A stretch of DNA of 64,000 nucleotides from Torymus aiolomorphi (GCA_036365515.1 CM070875.1:6545001-6609000), one strand, 5' to 3'. Numbered from the stretch's first letter, positions 12,781-23,863 are shown. Translations and numbers: made by a program. Notes: a model not told the origin generated them from the sequence alone.

Positions 12781-12840
12781 AATAAATTCAATTTATAAAA
12801 TTATGTTACTACGAGCACATAAAATCTTATTGAAATAATA
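12781..12840 (+). repeat. Direct repeat of about 55 bp, copy 2
   Basis: Second copy of the repeat at 11,581-11,642, same orientation, with a few substitutions. Between 12,690 and 12,780 the plus strand has a short open stretch with balanced composition, but no start, domain or splice site to support a gene. Confidence 0.55.
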
Positions 12841-12846
12841 GATAAT

Positions 12847-14190
12847 TGTCATTGTTCTATAGCAATCATTTCTCCTTTTACTAAAGACTGTACGTCAAAA
12901 GGGGAGTATAAAAAATACTCGACAAATTGTTTGAAAACTGTTTTTAAAAATATTAAAATCATTTGTATACTTTAGATAAAAAGACTCCAATTAATGGCAG
13001 TCACCTTCAGTAATGTATCACAACAAATGCAACTAATGGCACAGCTGCCAAGTAGTTAGTGTCGAATGGAATAGTACACTTAAAATTGTAAGAGGATCTT
13101 TTTTTCAATTTTTGTCCACCAAAGTAAGTTAGCAGAATCAAAAGAAAAAATTGAGAATTTTCAAATAAAAATTGAGAAATACATCCTCTTATAGTTTTAA
13201 GGGTCCTATTTCATTGACAGCTGGGTCACTAGTTTCATTTTTTTGTAATTTGTAAACTTTTTTAGTCTTTACGATAAGTTTTAAAAAGTAAACAACGACA
13301 ACAATAAATATGTTATAAATTTTTATTATTCACACCGAGTCGAAGTAATGCAGCAATAACGATCAGCTGATTAAGTATGCTGGACGCATATTTTACACGG
13401 AGGCAGGTCACGCGCGAATGGATTAATCGGCTCTGATGCAGAATCTGTATTGTACATGCAGGAGAAGCGATGTTGAATACTTAATCTCATTGACTCTGGT
13501 CTACTACTATTTTTACGATATATTTAAGTGTACCTAAGCGCAAATTAGTTCAATATTACGTAAATATAATTTCACGATAACGAATAGTTTTGTAAAATTA
13601 TTCTTTTCAAAACTCAGCGAAACGCTGATAGAAGCTCACCTAACGACTATTCAAAGCACACGTTTATCGCATTTCACGGCATTCCTCATAAACACACTTC
13701 CAGACAAAAAAAACTGATTTAATCCCACAGCCACTTTCTCAAAGACTCCAACCTTCCCCATCCCGCCAAACTTTATCTGCCTCACATCATCCGCCGCCTC
13801 AAAATTTCATAAACCTTCTAAAAAAAGTCCCCTTTCTACTTTTAGAGCCTACTGCATTTCATACCGCGGGGCAATCAATAAAACTCCCATCAAACGCGGT
13901 ATAAAATCATCGAACACGCGTCGCGGAAGTGCGCCTCGGTTATACTGGCCCGTGCGTGCGCGTACACACAAGAGGATTGATTCGCCGTTTGTTCAAACAC
14001 GCAAGAGGCTTAGGGGTATAACGTGCGTGGCCATTCGGGGAAAAGCACAGTGGCGCATCGGCCAGTGCGTGTAGGATATTTTTTCGATATGGGTGGGATT
14101 CATAACCTAGATTAGGATGGGCTGGAAATAGTTTGAGTTCGTAGGAATTCAACTGAATGGTGCTAATGTGTGTTAACCAGGAATGGATAT
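12847..14190. other. Intergenic DNA, no supported gene
   Basis: AT-rich to about 13,700, then CpG-richer with pyrimidine tracts to 14,050. Small open frames only. Nothing recognised. Confidence 0.5.
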
Positions 14191-14890
14191 AAGGGGAACA
14201 TCCCAATACCCGAACAGTGCCCAATACCCGAACAATATTACTTATTCGTCTCTTTCTCGGTTAATAAACGTTAAAACATCTCAAAAATTTTTTCTTAGTT
14301 TTTTTTAAAGTTTTAGTTTAGTTAGTATTCTTTTAGTTATTAAGGATACGGTAAACAGTTTATAAAAAAATATTTCAATTAGATAGTATTCGGGTATTGG
14401 GTCATGACATTAAATAACATGTCCCGATACCCGAACAGTACATGGTGTATGTCGTAACCTCAATATTGCAAAGTTTACATGTATTTTAGATTATGTTATG
14501 TTTTCAATATGGCTTACATTTTACATATATAGTGTTTATACATCTATTCCAGTAATTATAACAACAAAAGAACATTGTAATAATCAAAAATAATTTAATA
14601 AGTCGTTTATTTACAAACGATTGTTCGGGTATTAGGACATAAAAATGGAACAATGGGGACATACGTATTTTCTGCGTTCAGGTAAGGGGACAAAGGCATC
14701 ATCGTGCTTTTATCTTTATAATAAATAATTACCTATATAAAGCAATCTCATTTTGATACCATTTGACTAAGGACGTCATAATTGATCATATAAAAGAAAA
14801 TATTATTGTTTAAACCTTCTATAGAGTAATTATTTTCGTTGAATGTTAAAGGTCAATTTCTTATATGTTCGGGTATTGGGACGTTTCCCT
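14191..14890. mobile_element. Non-autonomous element with six copies of a 15-bp motif
   Basis: The ends form an inverted repeat: AAGGGGAACATCCCAATACC at the left pairs with the reverse complement of GTATTGGGACGTTTCCCTT at the right. The motif CCCAATACCCGAACA recurs at 14201-14216, 14219-14234 and 14421-14438, and in reverse at 14389-14401, 14622-14638 and 14865-14881. Repeated subterminal motifs of this type are typical of transposase-binding sites in DNA transposons. No transposase frame is present. The target duplication is unclear: TTAA lies at the right end and ATAA at the left, so a decayed TTAA is possible. Confidence 0.7.
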
Positions 14891-14917
14891 TAATATTATG
14901 TGAAATAGGTTAAGATA

Positions 14918-15150
14918 CACTGAGAAAAAAATTTAATTGAATCAATGAAATATTTAATTACAATGTCACAAGCAAATATTTCATTAGATCAATTAAATAT
15001 TTTATCAAAACAACAAAATATTTGTTTTTAAAATGAATGTAACACAATATTTTATTGTTTACATAATATATTTAATTGATCTAATGAAATATTTGATTAT
15101 GACATTGTAATTAAATATTTCATTGATTCAATTAAATTTTTTTCTCAGTG
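14918..15150. mobile_element. Palindromic MITE, TA target duplication
   Basis: The element starts CACTGAGAAAAAAATTTAA and ends with the reverse complement. Inverted identity runs for about 50 bp at each end and continues imperfectly towards the middle. TA flanks both ends (14916-14917 and 15151-15152). At 233 bp it has no coding capacity. Solo ends with the same CTCAGTG/CACTGAG terminus occur at about 16,570, 19,370 and 46,697. Confidence 0.85.
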
Positions 15151-15152
15151 TA

Positions 15153-17050
15153 CGTAAATCAAAGTAGTAAATGCCGAAAATTGAACAAAAAGTTTTATGT
15201 AAAATCGTTATAAAACTTCGACGTATGCATATTACGGAAATGCACAATATATGCACGTGTACACACCCCTTTTAAAGATCATTCTATCAATCCTTAACGA
15301 ACGTTTCCGCAAATTATCTATCACGCTACCTGACGTATCAATTTTTTCCTGTTTGCGCGTATGTTTTCAAATGAATGAAATGGAGTTTAATGCATAAAAA
15401 ACGCCATAAAAACTGTATCGCCGCTAATGCAGAGGTAATACCACCGCGCGAATCTCATTTCGAATGACAGAAGCTCACTTTTTTTATCGTGCAATTACGT
15501 AGTAGACCTAAGATACTTGTTTCTCCGGTGATATAAAGTCAATTGAATCAATAACTTCGAAAATACGATTTTTTTTTCAAGAAAAGCGGAAAATCACTGA
15601 AAGAACTTTTTTATAATGGCAGGTTTTCAACAACTGTTGCTCGGAAATATTGGCGTTTTCAGAGTGAAAATTAAAAATTACGAGCGAGTCATAGGCCTTC
15701 GTCGATTTTTTTCGACCCATTTTTTTTCATTGCATTATTATTCAGGCAGTCGTAGGCGATCGCTGCATCATGCCGCAATGTAAATAGACGGTGAAGTTTG
15801 GAAATAGATACGTATACTTACTTTATACTTTTCTCGGTCCTTACAAATATTTCTCTGCTAAAATTTTACATGTTAGATAGGTATAAAGATATAAAAATAA
15901 TGGGTTTTAGCACAAAAAAATTTGAATTATTTTATTGATTCATTGCAATATAATTACAGAACATTTTTGGGTGCTTATAACATTATAAAATTATATATCG
16001 AACTAAAGAACCTTTGGAAATCAACTAATAATTAATTTTGAATAAGATCTGTTTTAAAAATCATTTATAAAAATGAAGAAAAATTTATTAAAAATTCATA
16101 TAAAAACATTTTCAAGCGTTGATTATCATCCATCATTCGTTTCTATTAACTAAATTGGGCCATCAACTTAATTGATCTCGTTATAATCGATTAATAGCAA
16201 AGAATCTACTAACAGTTCATAGCAACATTAATCATTCGATTTATCTTCACAATAAACGTTTATAGAATGTGTGTCTCATTTACGTACATCCACTCATATT
16301 TGTATGCGCATACAGACGTGTAGAGTCATATTTATTGATTGCACAAATAGTATATCATACATAACAATTTACTAGAATGAAATTTTTACTATGTAATGAA
16401 ATAATTTTTATCACAGTCATAATAATTGTTATAATTAACTATTAGAGAAATTATTCTGTAATATATTAATTATTTCTATTATTATAATAAAATTAGCCAT
16501 AATGCCAATGTGTCCCAGCGCTGATACATATAGTAATTTTTGATACACTTATAATAAATTTTACTGGACTATTTCTCTCAGTGTAATTTTATTTTCAAGA
16601 AACTAAAAAACCTTTAAATATTAAAATTGGATGAAAAACAAAAAAAATCTAACCATTTTATGTGAACTTTTATTTAATGCTTGGTAGCTATGATTCCAAA
16701 GTCACAAATTTGTTCAAAATGTTTTTTCTTAATTGTAACAGTATTTTATTTTGTATTTATAGTAGCGATATTGTTATTTTATTTTAACAAACTATAACGA
16801 TAATTATTTTCCTAAAACTCCATTTTCCGATAGGCAATCTCTTTAAATTAAACATGACAGAAAAGAAAAGCAAAAAATTAGCCTCTCTAATTTCTGCTCT
16901 TACAGAGGTGGAATATATATATGTATTTTATAACAAAATACATAATCCAAATACATTAACAATGTATATAATATTATTAATGGAATGCATCAAAATTAAT
17001 TTCATTAAAGAAATTAAATCGGGTATCGTAATGCAGACTTCTTCGCGCAC
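15153..17050. other. AT-rich DNA, no gene; one transposon end
   Basis: Nothing supported as coding. TTTCTCTCAGTGTA at 16,568-16,581 resembles the right terminus of the CACTGAG MITE family without a matching left end nearby. A 114-codon open frame at 16,854-17,198 overlaps the antisense of the F-box gene's last segment and is not believed. Confidence 0.5.
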
Positions 17051-19101
17051 TTACAAGTTATGGAAATGGATTTCTACGATCACGTTTCTGTCCAAGACTC
17101 CCGACGTGCCCGACACCCAGGGCGCACGTCGCTCCAAGTTACAGCTGCACACCGAGAAGTATTTCAAAGCTGGTAACCGACCTGGTAGGCTCCTGTAAGC
17201 CTCTGCATTCATCGTGCTCGAACAGCCCAACGCACAGTGGTCCAAATTAAGAAAAAAAACAGAAAAAATTCGTGCTTCAACTGGATTTTCGCCCAAAAAA
17301 TATGAAATAAATATTAGAATATAGCTAATGTAATTTTGGATCAAAATCCAGTGCACAGGAAGACGTTTGAACCTCCTAAAAATACCGAGAGTTGTAAAAT
17401 GAGCGAAAAAATGAGGTATCATGACGCACATTTTTCCATTACAAATTTGTTATCTAAATTACTTTGTTTAAGAAATATCGATGAATATACATAAAATGGC
17501 ATTATTTTTTTTTTAATGTTGATATTACATTTGATATATAACTAATCATAAAAAAATTGTACAATAATTTTTATAAAAACTACATTGAAGTTAATAAAGG
17601 CACATAAAATTAAAATTTAAAAAATTTTGAAAATTAAAATTTTTAAATTAAACTTTTGTTTTATCTGCATACAAGCGAAAAAAATGGAAGAAAACATTTT
17701 AGACATATGATTTGAAAGCTTTTTTGTCAATCTTTAAAATGCATTAATTCCTATTTCAGTAGTACCATTAGTTTCGGAGATATAATAGAAATCATTTATA
17801 AAAAATCCATGATACTTCATTTTTTCGTATTTTTAGGAGGTTCCAACGTCTTCTTGTGCACTGGATTTTGATCCAAAATTGCATTAGCTATCCTCTAATA
17901 TTTTTTTCATATTTTTTGGGTGAAAATCCAGTTGAAGCACGAATTTTTTCCATTTTTTTCTTAATTTGGACCACTGTGCAACGTCAGTCGCTCAATCTTC
18001 TCAAGCCAAGTATTCATGAATACATCTTCGTCGGCGGACATTTTTGCTCATGATCGCCAGTTCCTTGAGGTTCGGTAGATTCAATAAAAGCGTAATGTCA
18101 TGGTACGAGCTACCCATGAGCGACTTGCCCAGATCCACAGCCTCCAGCAATGAACAGTTTCGGACTATATTGTCGAGTAGGTCATTAGTCAGGTGATCGG
18201 GACACAAGTGAATTAAAAGTCGTCGCAGATTCGGCAGCTGCGCAATGTTCTCCAGGATCTGCTTATATTTGATGTTACACCCGCTGTAAGAGAATGCCGT
18301 AAGCGACGGTGCAAGGAACGCAGATATCTCTGGCGTCAGGGAGAAGAAAACACAATCTTCTATCTGAAGGCTCTCCAGTATACCGGGCGCCAACTTCAGG
18401 AGACATTTGCCGGTCATACACAACTGATATGCCATGCTGAGTCGTTTCAGGCGCTTAGCCTCACTGAAGAACTCGCCCAGGTGATCTTCGTTGAGATTCA
18501 GCGCTGTATTATAGCCGAATCTTAGTTCCTCCAAGTTCGGGCAGCCCTTGACCAGGTTAATCAAGTTATCGTTTGATAAAATTAAATAGTCAGCGTCTAG
18601 GCGTTTCAGCTTGGGGCACCACCGCGACAGCAGCGTGGTCATCTGCGTGTGAAGTGTGTTCACACATTCCCTTGTAAAACTGATATCTTCTATGTACATG
18701 CAGCGATAGCGCAGTAAGTTCTCTAATTTGTATTCGTTCTCCTGGACACTTTTGCTTACGAACGGAAATTTACCCGTATCGGAGCCAATCGTCAGACGTT
18801 TTGAATACAGATGACTATATTCCCGACTCGTCGTTTTCCAGCGTTTACACACTTGCTCGACTCTCATTCTCTCGATCAAAGAAAGATACTGAAAGATATG
18901 CGCCAGAGTATATTCGTCAATATCGTTGAACGAGGGGATCTTCACTATCTCAAATGCGCTGTGAATTGATGCTATCTTGATGTTGGATGATTTGTAAAAT
19001 AACACGAAAAATGAAAGATGAAAAGCTTGTTGACTATACGTTGAATTGGCACAAGAACACAGCAGATCCGTGAAGACTGCTGCCAAAGTCTTGTTGATCA
19101 C
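17051..19101 (-). pseudogene. F-box/LRR protein gene, broken by a frameshift and a MITE insertion
   Basis: F-box proteins join substrates to SCF ubiquitin ligases; leucine-rich repeats usually bind the substrate. The minus-strand frame from 19101 has an F-box near residues 55-105 (IPSFNDIDEYTLAHIFQYL, then RVEQVCKRWK). Irregular LRRs of 22-28 residues follow (LKRLDADYLIL, LEELRFGYN, LKRLSMAYQL, LRRLLIHLC, LKELAIMSK). At the AAAAA run near 18045 the frame goes out of phase. In the other phase it runs on (MSADEDVFMNTWLEKIERLTL) to a MITE at 17233-17978. Past the MITE and one copy of its 5-bp duplication it resumes exactly in phase (GCSSTMNAEAYRSLPGRLPA) and ends in TAA at 17051-17053. The first 50 or so residues look unlike a normal F-box N-terminus and include an internal near-duplication (about 19000-19030 and 19115-19145), so the true start is uncertain. 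If the A-run is an assembly error and the MITE is spliced out, the gene could still work. Confidence 0.8.
17228..17983. mobile_element. Transib-like foldback MITE inside the F-box gene
   Basis: The element (17233-17978, 746 bp) has inverted repeats of about 160 bp beginning CACAGTGGTCCAAATTAAG. It is flanked by the 5-bp direct repeat CAACG (17228-17232 and 17979-17983). A CACAGTG-type heptamer with a 5-bp, GC-containing target duplication is the signature of Transib transposons, the family related to RAG1 and its recombination signals. There is no transposase frame. The interior is AT-rich. Assignment to Transib is an inference from the terminus and the duplication length. Confidence 0.75.
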
Positions 19102-19858
19102 TGTCCGGTTTGTAAAAGAACACGAAAGATGCGAGAAGGAAGGCTGTCTGAATGCTATTCACGACTTTCTAGTTTTGAGCGTCGTACGAAACTAATGCCA
19201 AAACGGCCGTGGTCGGATACTTTCTAGAAGCAGGTAGGGGCCCTTTTGCTAGTAGTGTCACCCATCGTCGGCTTGCTCATTAGTCTAGGCGCCAGGGGGA
19301 TTTCCATGGCCGATGGACGTTCACGCCTCCACCAAAGCTTTTCTTACGTATTTTTGTCTGCTGATTACACTGAGAGAAGGATTTCATAATAGTTAATATA
19401 CTAGCTAATTTGAAAAATAAAATTTATGTATATTTAGATTTATTATAATAATGTTACCTATAAGTAATAATGAATTTTCGTCTTTAATAAAAGTGTGTTT
19501 CAATATTAAAGTAGGCATTCTAACTGTTAATATGTAGAGTTTAAAATAAAATATATAGTGTATTCGGCGTATGTTTTATACTACCAAGAACAGCGCGGTA
19601 TGAGCTTCCATAACCTTAAAAACACAAGACACTTAGGATGCGATTTTTTAAAAAAGGTAACAACGAACCAAAAAACTACTGGCAATATAGAAAATACACA
19701 GGCAAATGTGTATAACAAATCTGAAAACGACGTACAACACCATTTCTGAGTATTGCGGCCAAACGTAAACAATCGAGTTCGTTGGCTGCGAGAGGGGTGC
19801 GCGGTGTGAGGGGACTTCTTCCCCCTGCCCCGCGCGAGCAGAGGTAGCAAACCTCCTT
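19102..19858. other. Upstream region of the F-box gene; no further gene
   Basis: Contains a lone MITE-like end, TTACACTGAGAGAAGG, at about 19,367-19,382. The open frames on the minus strand at 19,580-19,920 overlap in three phases and contain no domain. Confidence 0.45.
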
Positions 19859-20456
19859 AATGTAATTATAAAAATTAAATGAAATCTTACTCGACGCAAT
19901 GTGCAACAGTTATAACCCAAGATTCATGTATAATAGTTGCACTGCAAAAGTTATCTATTCTGAGCCAAAGCAAGCTAGCCTAAAAACAAATTTAAATACT
20001 TTCATCCTGAGAGCTATGGGCTTAAAGATTTATATTGAAATTATTATGTTGATATACAAGATCAACATCTTCTTGAATTATTTAAAAAAACTTTTAAATT
20101 TCTATAAACTGTTTTGTATGAAATTTATTCAATACATAATGCGATAAAGCAAGTACGTCTATTAATATCGTTCATGGACTATTTTATTCAACAATCTATT
20201 AATAAATAAATCTATTAATAAGACTATCAAATAATCTATTAATTTTTTAACCAGTTACATTAAAGAAATTGTTGCAAAGGAATGAATGTTACAAAATTTA
20301 GTTTATATTTATTTACCTGATATGGTATATCTTCTATGTTAACGTAAACTCCTCCAAGAATTTTATTTTCATGTATTTCATTGTTATCTATTAGAAATTG
20401 AAATATAATATGTAATTGAAAAATTTATTTTAATCAACAAAAATACTATTTAAGGT
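19859..20456 (-). pseudogene. Trypsin-like protease gene fragment (copy C), exons 2 and 3 only
   Basis: Minus-strand relative of the trypsin genes at 23,864 and 45,976. Exon 2 is 20317-20387 (71 nt, same as A), with the activation site reading KILGG instead of KIVGG. Exon 3 is 19891-19979, 89 nt against 92 in A (a 3-nt in-frame loss), and keeps the catalytic His in VAHC. Splice AG and GT are retained. Similarity stops at 20,456 within intron 1 and at about 19,859 just past exon 3. Exon 1 and exons 4-6, including the catalytic Asp and Ser, are therefore absent. Its intron 2 is only 337 bp and lacks the transposon found in A and B, so it preserves the older form of that intron. Confidence 0.85.
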
Positions 20457-20690
20457 TCTATGGGCTATGGTATCTGCGTAGAATGTCAGTATTACTAAAA
20501 ATTATTAACAATTAAATATAAAACCTTATTTGCTACTTTTTTATGAGATAAATTTATGGAAATAAATCAAATGAGCAATATAAGCTCCTAAAATAAAAAA
20601 TCGGATAATAATTTTTAAAGTATTTCGATTTTCAAAAATTTTATGTTCTAAGATTTTTTGTAATGGTATTTACAATAATACCAAATCTTT

Positions 20691-20963
20691 AAATTTTATT
20701 TGATTCTTGATTTTTTGGTCTTATGTTGTTCAGCAAAGAGTTATTGACAGACCGAGTAACCCAAAAATAAAAAAACCAACTTTATATTATAAATAATTAA
20801 ACATTTTAAAGTGTACAGTCCACTTAAAAAATGAGTTCTTTATTCATAAAACTAAAGTTTAATGAAAATATAGGGCTTATTTTATATTTTTGAGTTAGTG
20901 GGTCTATTAAGAACTCTTTACTGAACAACATAAGATCAAAAAATCAAGAATCAAATAAAATTT
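20691..20963. mobile_element. Foldback repeat, about 270 bp
   Basis: AAATTTTATTTGATTCTTG at the left is answered by CAAGAATCAAATAAAATTT at the right, and pairing continues imperfectly for about 80 bp inwards (TTATGTTGTTCAG with CTGAACAACATAA). The loop is AT-rich. No coding capacity. A clear target duplication is not visible. Confidence 0.7.
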
Positions 20964-21039
20964 TCCGCCCTTTAACCTCAAAATGCCATCTTAAATGTCA
21001 TTTTACGGCCTCGGACGGAAAAATACGTTACTGAAACGT

Positions 21040-21150
21040 GGACGTAAGAGAATTTTTACCTCATGCGACTTTTCGACCTCGCTTCGCTCGGCCGAAAAAC
21101 GTCGCATCAGGTAAATAATCCTCTTCCGCCCGCGTTAGTAATGTACTATT
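21040..21150. repeat. Hairpin repeat with CTCGCTTCGCTCG core
   Basis: Arms ACCTCATGCGAC and GTCGCATCAGGT face each other around CTCGCTTCGCTCG (21058-21112). The phrase AATGTACTATT (21140-21150) follows. The same core and flanking phrase recur near 26,200, 35,350 and 51,880, so this is one member of a repeat family. Confidence 0.65.
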
Positions 21151-21169
21151 TCTTACTCGCCCACCCGAA

Positions 21170-22636
21170 AGTACGTACTTCCGGCCCGCATCTCCGGGCC
21201 AAAAGAGAAACTTTCGCATCCTATTTTAGACCAACCGCGCGCTCTGATTGGCTGTCGAAATTTCCTGACCAGCGGCGCTTGAGCGCCCGCGCGCATGTCC
21301 GAGGAAAGATGTTTGTGCGGTGTGAAGGTTAGACACGTACGAAATAAACAGAGGAAAGTGCACGGGTGACGAGAAAAAAGAGTTAGTTGAAATAAAAAAT
21401 GGTGCTGTTTGATCGTGGTCATTGTTTTTTCCTCTTGTTTCCTACACGTAATTTCGAGTCGTGTAGAAACAATTAAGTAAACGTACGTACGGGAGCGTCC
21501 GAGGAAAATATGTTTGTGTGGTGTGAAGGTTAGACACGTACGAAATAGACAGAGGAAAGTGTACGTATGACAAAAAAAAAGAGTTAGTTGAAATAAAAAG
21601 TGGTGTTGTCTTTTTTTAATGAATGTGTTTCTGATGCCCGCCCCGACCAGCAAAACCTCGGCTTCGCCTCGGTCTTGCAAATGTCGGGCGGGTATCAAAC
21701 CATCTCTGTAACAGCGAAAGTAGCAGAAGTCCAAAAAACCAGCTCTCCACGCCGGGCCGAAAGAAAAAACAGTCGGTAATATCGACCGAGCTACCCAAGC
21801 GGCCGACAGAGGCAGTACTATCGAGCGGGCCGAAAGAAAAACTAACACTCAAACACAGCTAGCAGACGACAACGCAATTTTATCAATTATTTAACAATTA
21901 CAGAACGTACTTTCGGCCTGCATCTCCGAGCCGAAAGTTAACTTTCACACCCTATTTTAGACCAACCGTGCGCTCTGATTGGCTGCCGAAATTTCCCGAC
22001 CCGCTGCGCTTGAGCGCCCGCGCGCATGAGCCACTCTGTCTCATGCGCACGGGTGACGAAAAGAAAGAGTTAGTTGAAATAAAAAGTGGTGTTGTTTGAT
22101 CGTGGTCATTGTTTTTTTCTCTTGTTTTCTACACGTACTTACGAGTCGTGTAGAAACAATTAAGTAAACGTGCGGACGGGAGCGTCCGAGGAAAAGATAT
22201 TTGTGCGGTGTGAAGGTTAGACTCGTACATACGAAATAGACAGAGGAAAGTGCACGGGTGACGAGAAAAAAGAGTTAGTTGATCAAACTTTAATGTACTT
22301 ATTTCATCACCTTATTTCTTTCTTTTTTTAATGAATGTATTTATGATGCCCGCCCCGACCAGCATACCTCGGCTTCGCCTCGGTCTTGCAAGTGTCGGGC
22401 GGGCATTAAACCATCTCTGCAACAACGAAAGTAGCAGACGCTCAAAAAGCCAGCTCTCCACGCCGGGTCGAAAGAAAAAACAGTAGGTAATATCGACCGA
22501 GCTACCCAAAGCGGCCGACAGAGGCACTACTATCGAGCGGGCCGAAAGAAAAACTATAACACTCAAACACAGCTAGCAGACGACAACGCAATTTTATTAA
22601 TTATTTAACAATTACAGAACGTACTTTCGGCCGGGG
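21170..22636. repeat. Tandem duplication, two units of about 715 bp
   Basis: Marker phrases recur with an offset of about 710-730 bp: CGTACTTCCGGCC at about 21,174 against CGTACTTTCGGCC at 21,905 and again at 22,619; GATGCCCGCCCCGACCAGC at about 21,632 against 22,344; and CTCTGATTGGCTG at 21,242 against 21,974. Each unit has the inverted CCAAT motif (GATTGG), a CGCCCGCGCGCATG block, and CTCGGCTTCGCCTCGGTC. A shorter phrase (GGTGTGAAGGTTAGAC) occurs twice per unit. The open frames in the units are antisense and lack known domains. The units look like promoter or mobile-element leader DNA, but I cannot identify them. Confidence 0.75.
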
Positions 22637-22861
22637 AGTAAGAAAAATAGTATACAATACTTGGACCGGAAATTGGATTTCCGGGGCGTGCGTGGTATGA
22701 CACCCGAGGCGAAGCCGAGTAATGCAGTGTTGCATTTAATCTCATTTGTCTTGATTTATAACATCGATGCGAAACCTGCGAAACTAAAAACTCGATTTAA
22801 TCGAAATAATGAAAAGTGGAAATAAGTAGTTTTTCCTGGAAGCCACAGATATGTATTGTAC

Positions 22862-22952
22862 AATTTTTCGTGATCGTGTCGTGCGCACGTCGTAACACGT
22901 GTACCGTGGCGCGCGGCTTTCAACAGCACTTATCATAACAATCACGAAAAAT
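22862..22952. repeat. About 90-bp hairpin-ended core shared by several repeats
   Basis: Ends ATTTTTCGTGAT and ATCACGAAAAAT are inverted. The inside contains GTAACACGTGTACCGTGGCG and TTCAACAGCA. The same core, with substitutions, occurs at 23,641-23,719, 25,432-25,516 and 46,139-46,199 (reverse orientation), each time next to different flanking arms. Confidence 0.7.
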
Positions 22953-23253
22953 GCTGTCACGAATTTTTTCCGGGCTAGACCTTAGTGGGTTTGGAAATAT
23001 ATCTGTGGCTTCCAGGAAAAACCACTTATCTCCACTTTTCATTATTTCGAGTAAATCGAGTTTTTAGTTTCGCAGGTTTCGCATCGATGTTATAAATCAA
23101 GACAAATGAGATTAAATGCAACACTGCGTCTATGAATACTAATAATAATACTAATGTAAATAACATATTTTTTGCCATAGTAACCAGAGAAAATAGAGTT
23201 CATGTTTTAGAAATCGAATTTCACTTACGTGGTTATTCCGGGAATAAAAAAAA

Positions 23254-23470
23254 TTTTAGTGGAGTTACGTAGGGTTTCCGGGAGTTATTCTAAAAAAAGT
23301 GGAGTTACGTGGTTTTTCCGGAAGTTTTTCTAAAAAAAAAAATGGAGTTACATGGGTTTTCCGGGAATTATTCTAAAAAATAAGTGGAGTTACGTGGTTT
23401 TTCCGGGAATTATTCTAAAAAAATGGAGATACGTGGGTTTTCCGGGAAAATGTTGGAAAAAATGGAGATA
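23254..23470. repeat. Minisatellite, about 5-6 units of 35-40 bp
   Basis: Units read approximately TGGAGTTACGTGGTTTTTCC, then GGGAATTATTCTAAAAAA, with small length changes. They lie inside repeat copy a. Similar arrays are at 46,370-46,500, 47,270-47,440 and 59,395-59,565. Confidence 0.8.
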
Positions 23471-23821
23471 TGTGGTTTTTCCTTGTGCTGATTCAAGACA
23501 ACGAGTGCACTTTCATAATTTCTGTCACGGCTAGATGATAGAGAACTGTTTAAAGATAAGAAAAAAGGCATAAAACCGATTTTGAAAAACTCGTCCCTTA
23601 CGTGGTATTTCCGGGAAGCGACATATATAGACTACTGAAATTTTCGTGTCGTGCGTACATCATAACATGTGTACAATGGCGCGCGGCCTTCAACAGCATT
23701 TATCGTAACAATGACGAAATAACTAAGCTAATGATAGACGAATAGAATAGTTGACTTCAACACTCGTGTTTATTTTATTTTTAATTTATAGTTTTATTAA
23801 TGATCATTTTGTAAGATCGGT

Positions 23822-23829
23822 GTATATAA
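23822..23829 (+). promoter_or_regulatory. Probable TATA box of trypsin gene A
   Basis: GTATATAAGG lies 35-42 bp upstream of the ATG at 23864. With normal TATA spacing, transcription would start near 23,850, giving a very short leader. Copy B keeps the motif at about 46,011-46,018. Confidence 0.55.
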
Positions 23830-23863
23830 GGAAGATTTTTTTTCATTTTCACTTATCGCAGTC

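Larger units (their letters stand above)
22722..23626. mobile_element. Repeat family with CTGTGGCTTCC ends, copy a, plus an inverted partial copy
   Basis: A full-length member runs from about 22,999 (ATCTGTGGCTTCCAGGAAAA) to 23,626 (TTTCCGGGAAGCG). An inverted partial member at 22,722-22,852 faces it, and between them lies a hairpin core (22,862-22,952). The full member contains a minisatellite (23,254-23,470) of roughly 35-40-bp units built on GGAGTTACGTGGTTTTTCC. Relatives: 46,207-46,502, 47,101-47,810 and 58,617-59,725. No protein is encoded. Confidence 0.75.

Noticed and set aside
17051..17431. Separate 126-codon gene on the minus strand
   Set aside because: Its first part is MITE sequence and its last part is the end of the F-box gene; it is not an independent gene.
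21153..21848. 231-codon minus-strand frame in the tandem duplication
   Set aside because: Runs through repeated leader-like phrases, is interrupted in the second unit, and has no domain; it looks like an antisense accident in repetitive DNA.
23254..23470. CRISPR array
   Set aside because: The regular units are contiguous minisatellite repeats without unique spacers, in a eukaryotic transposon.
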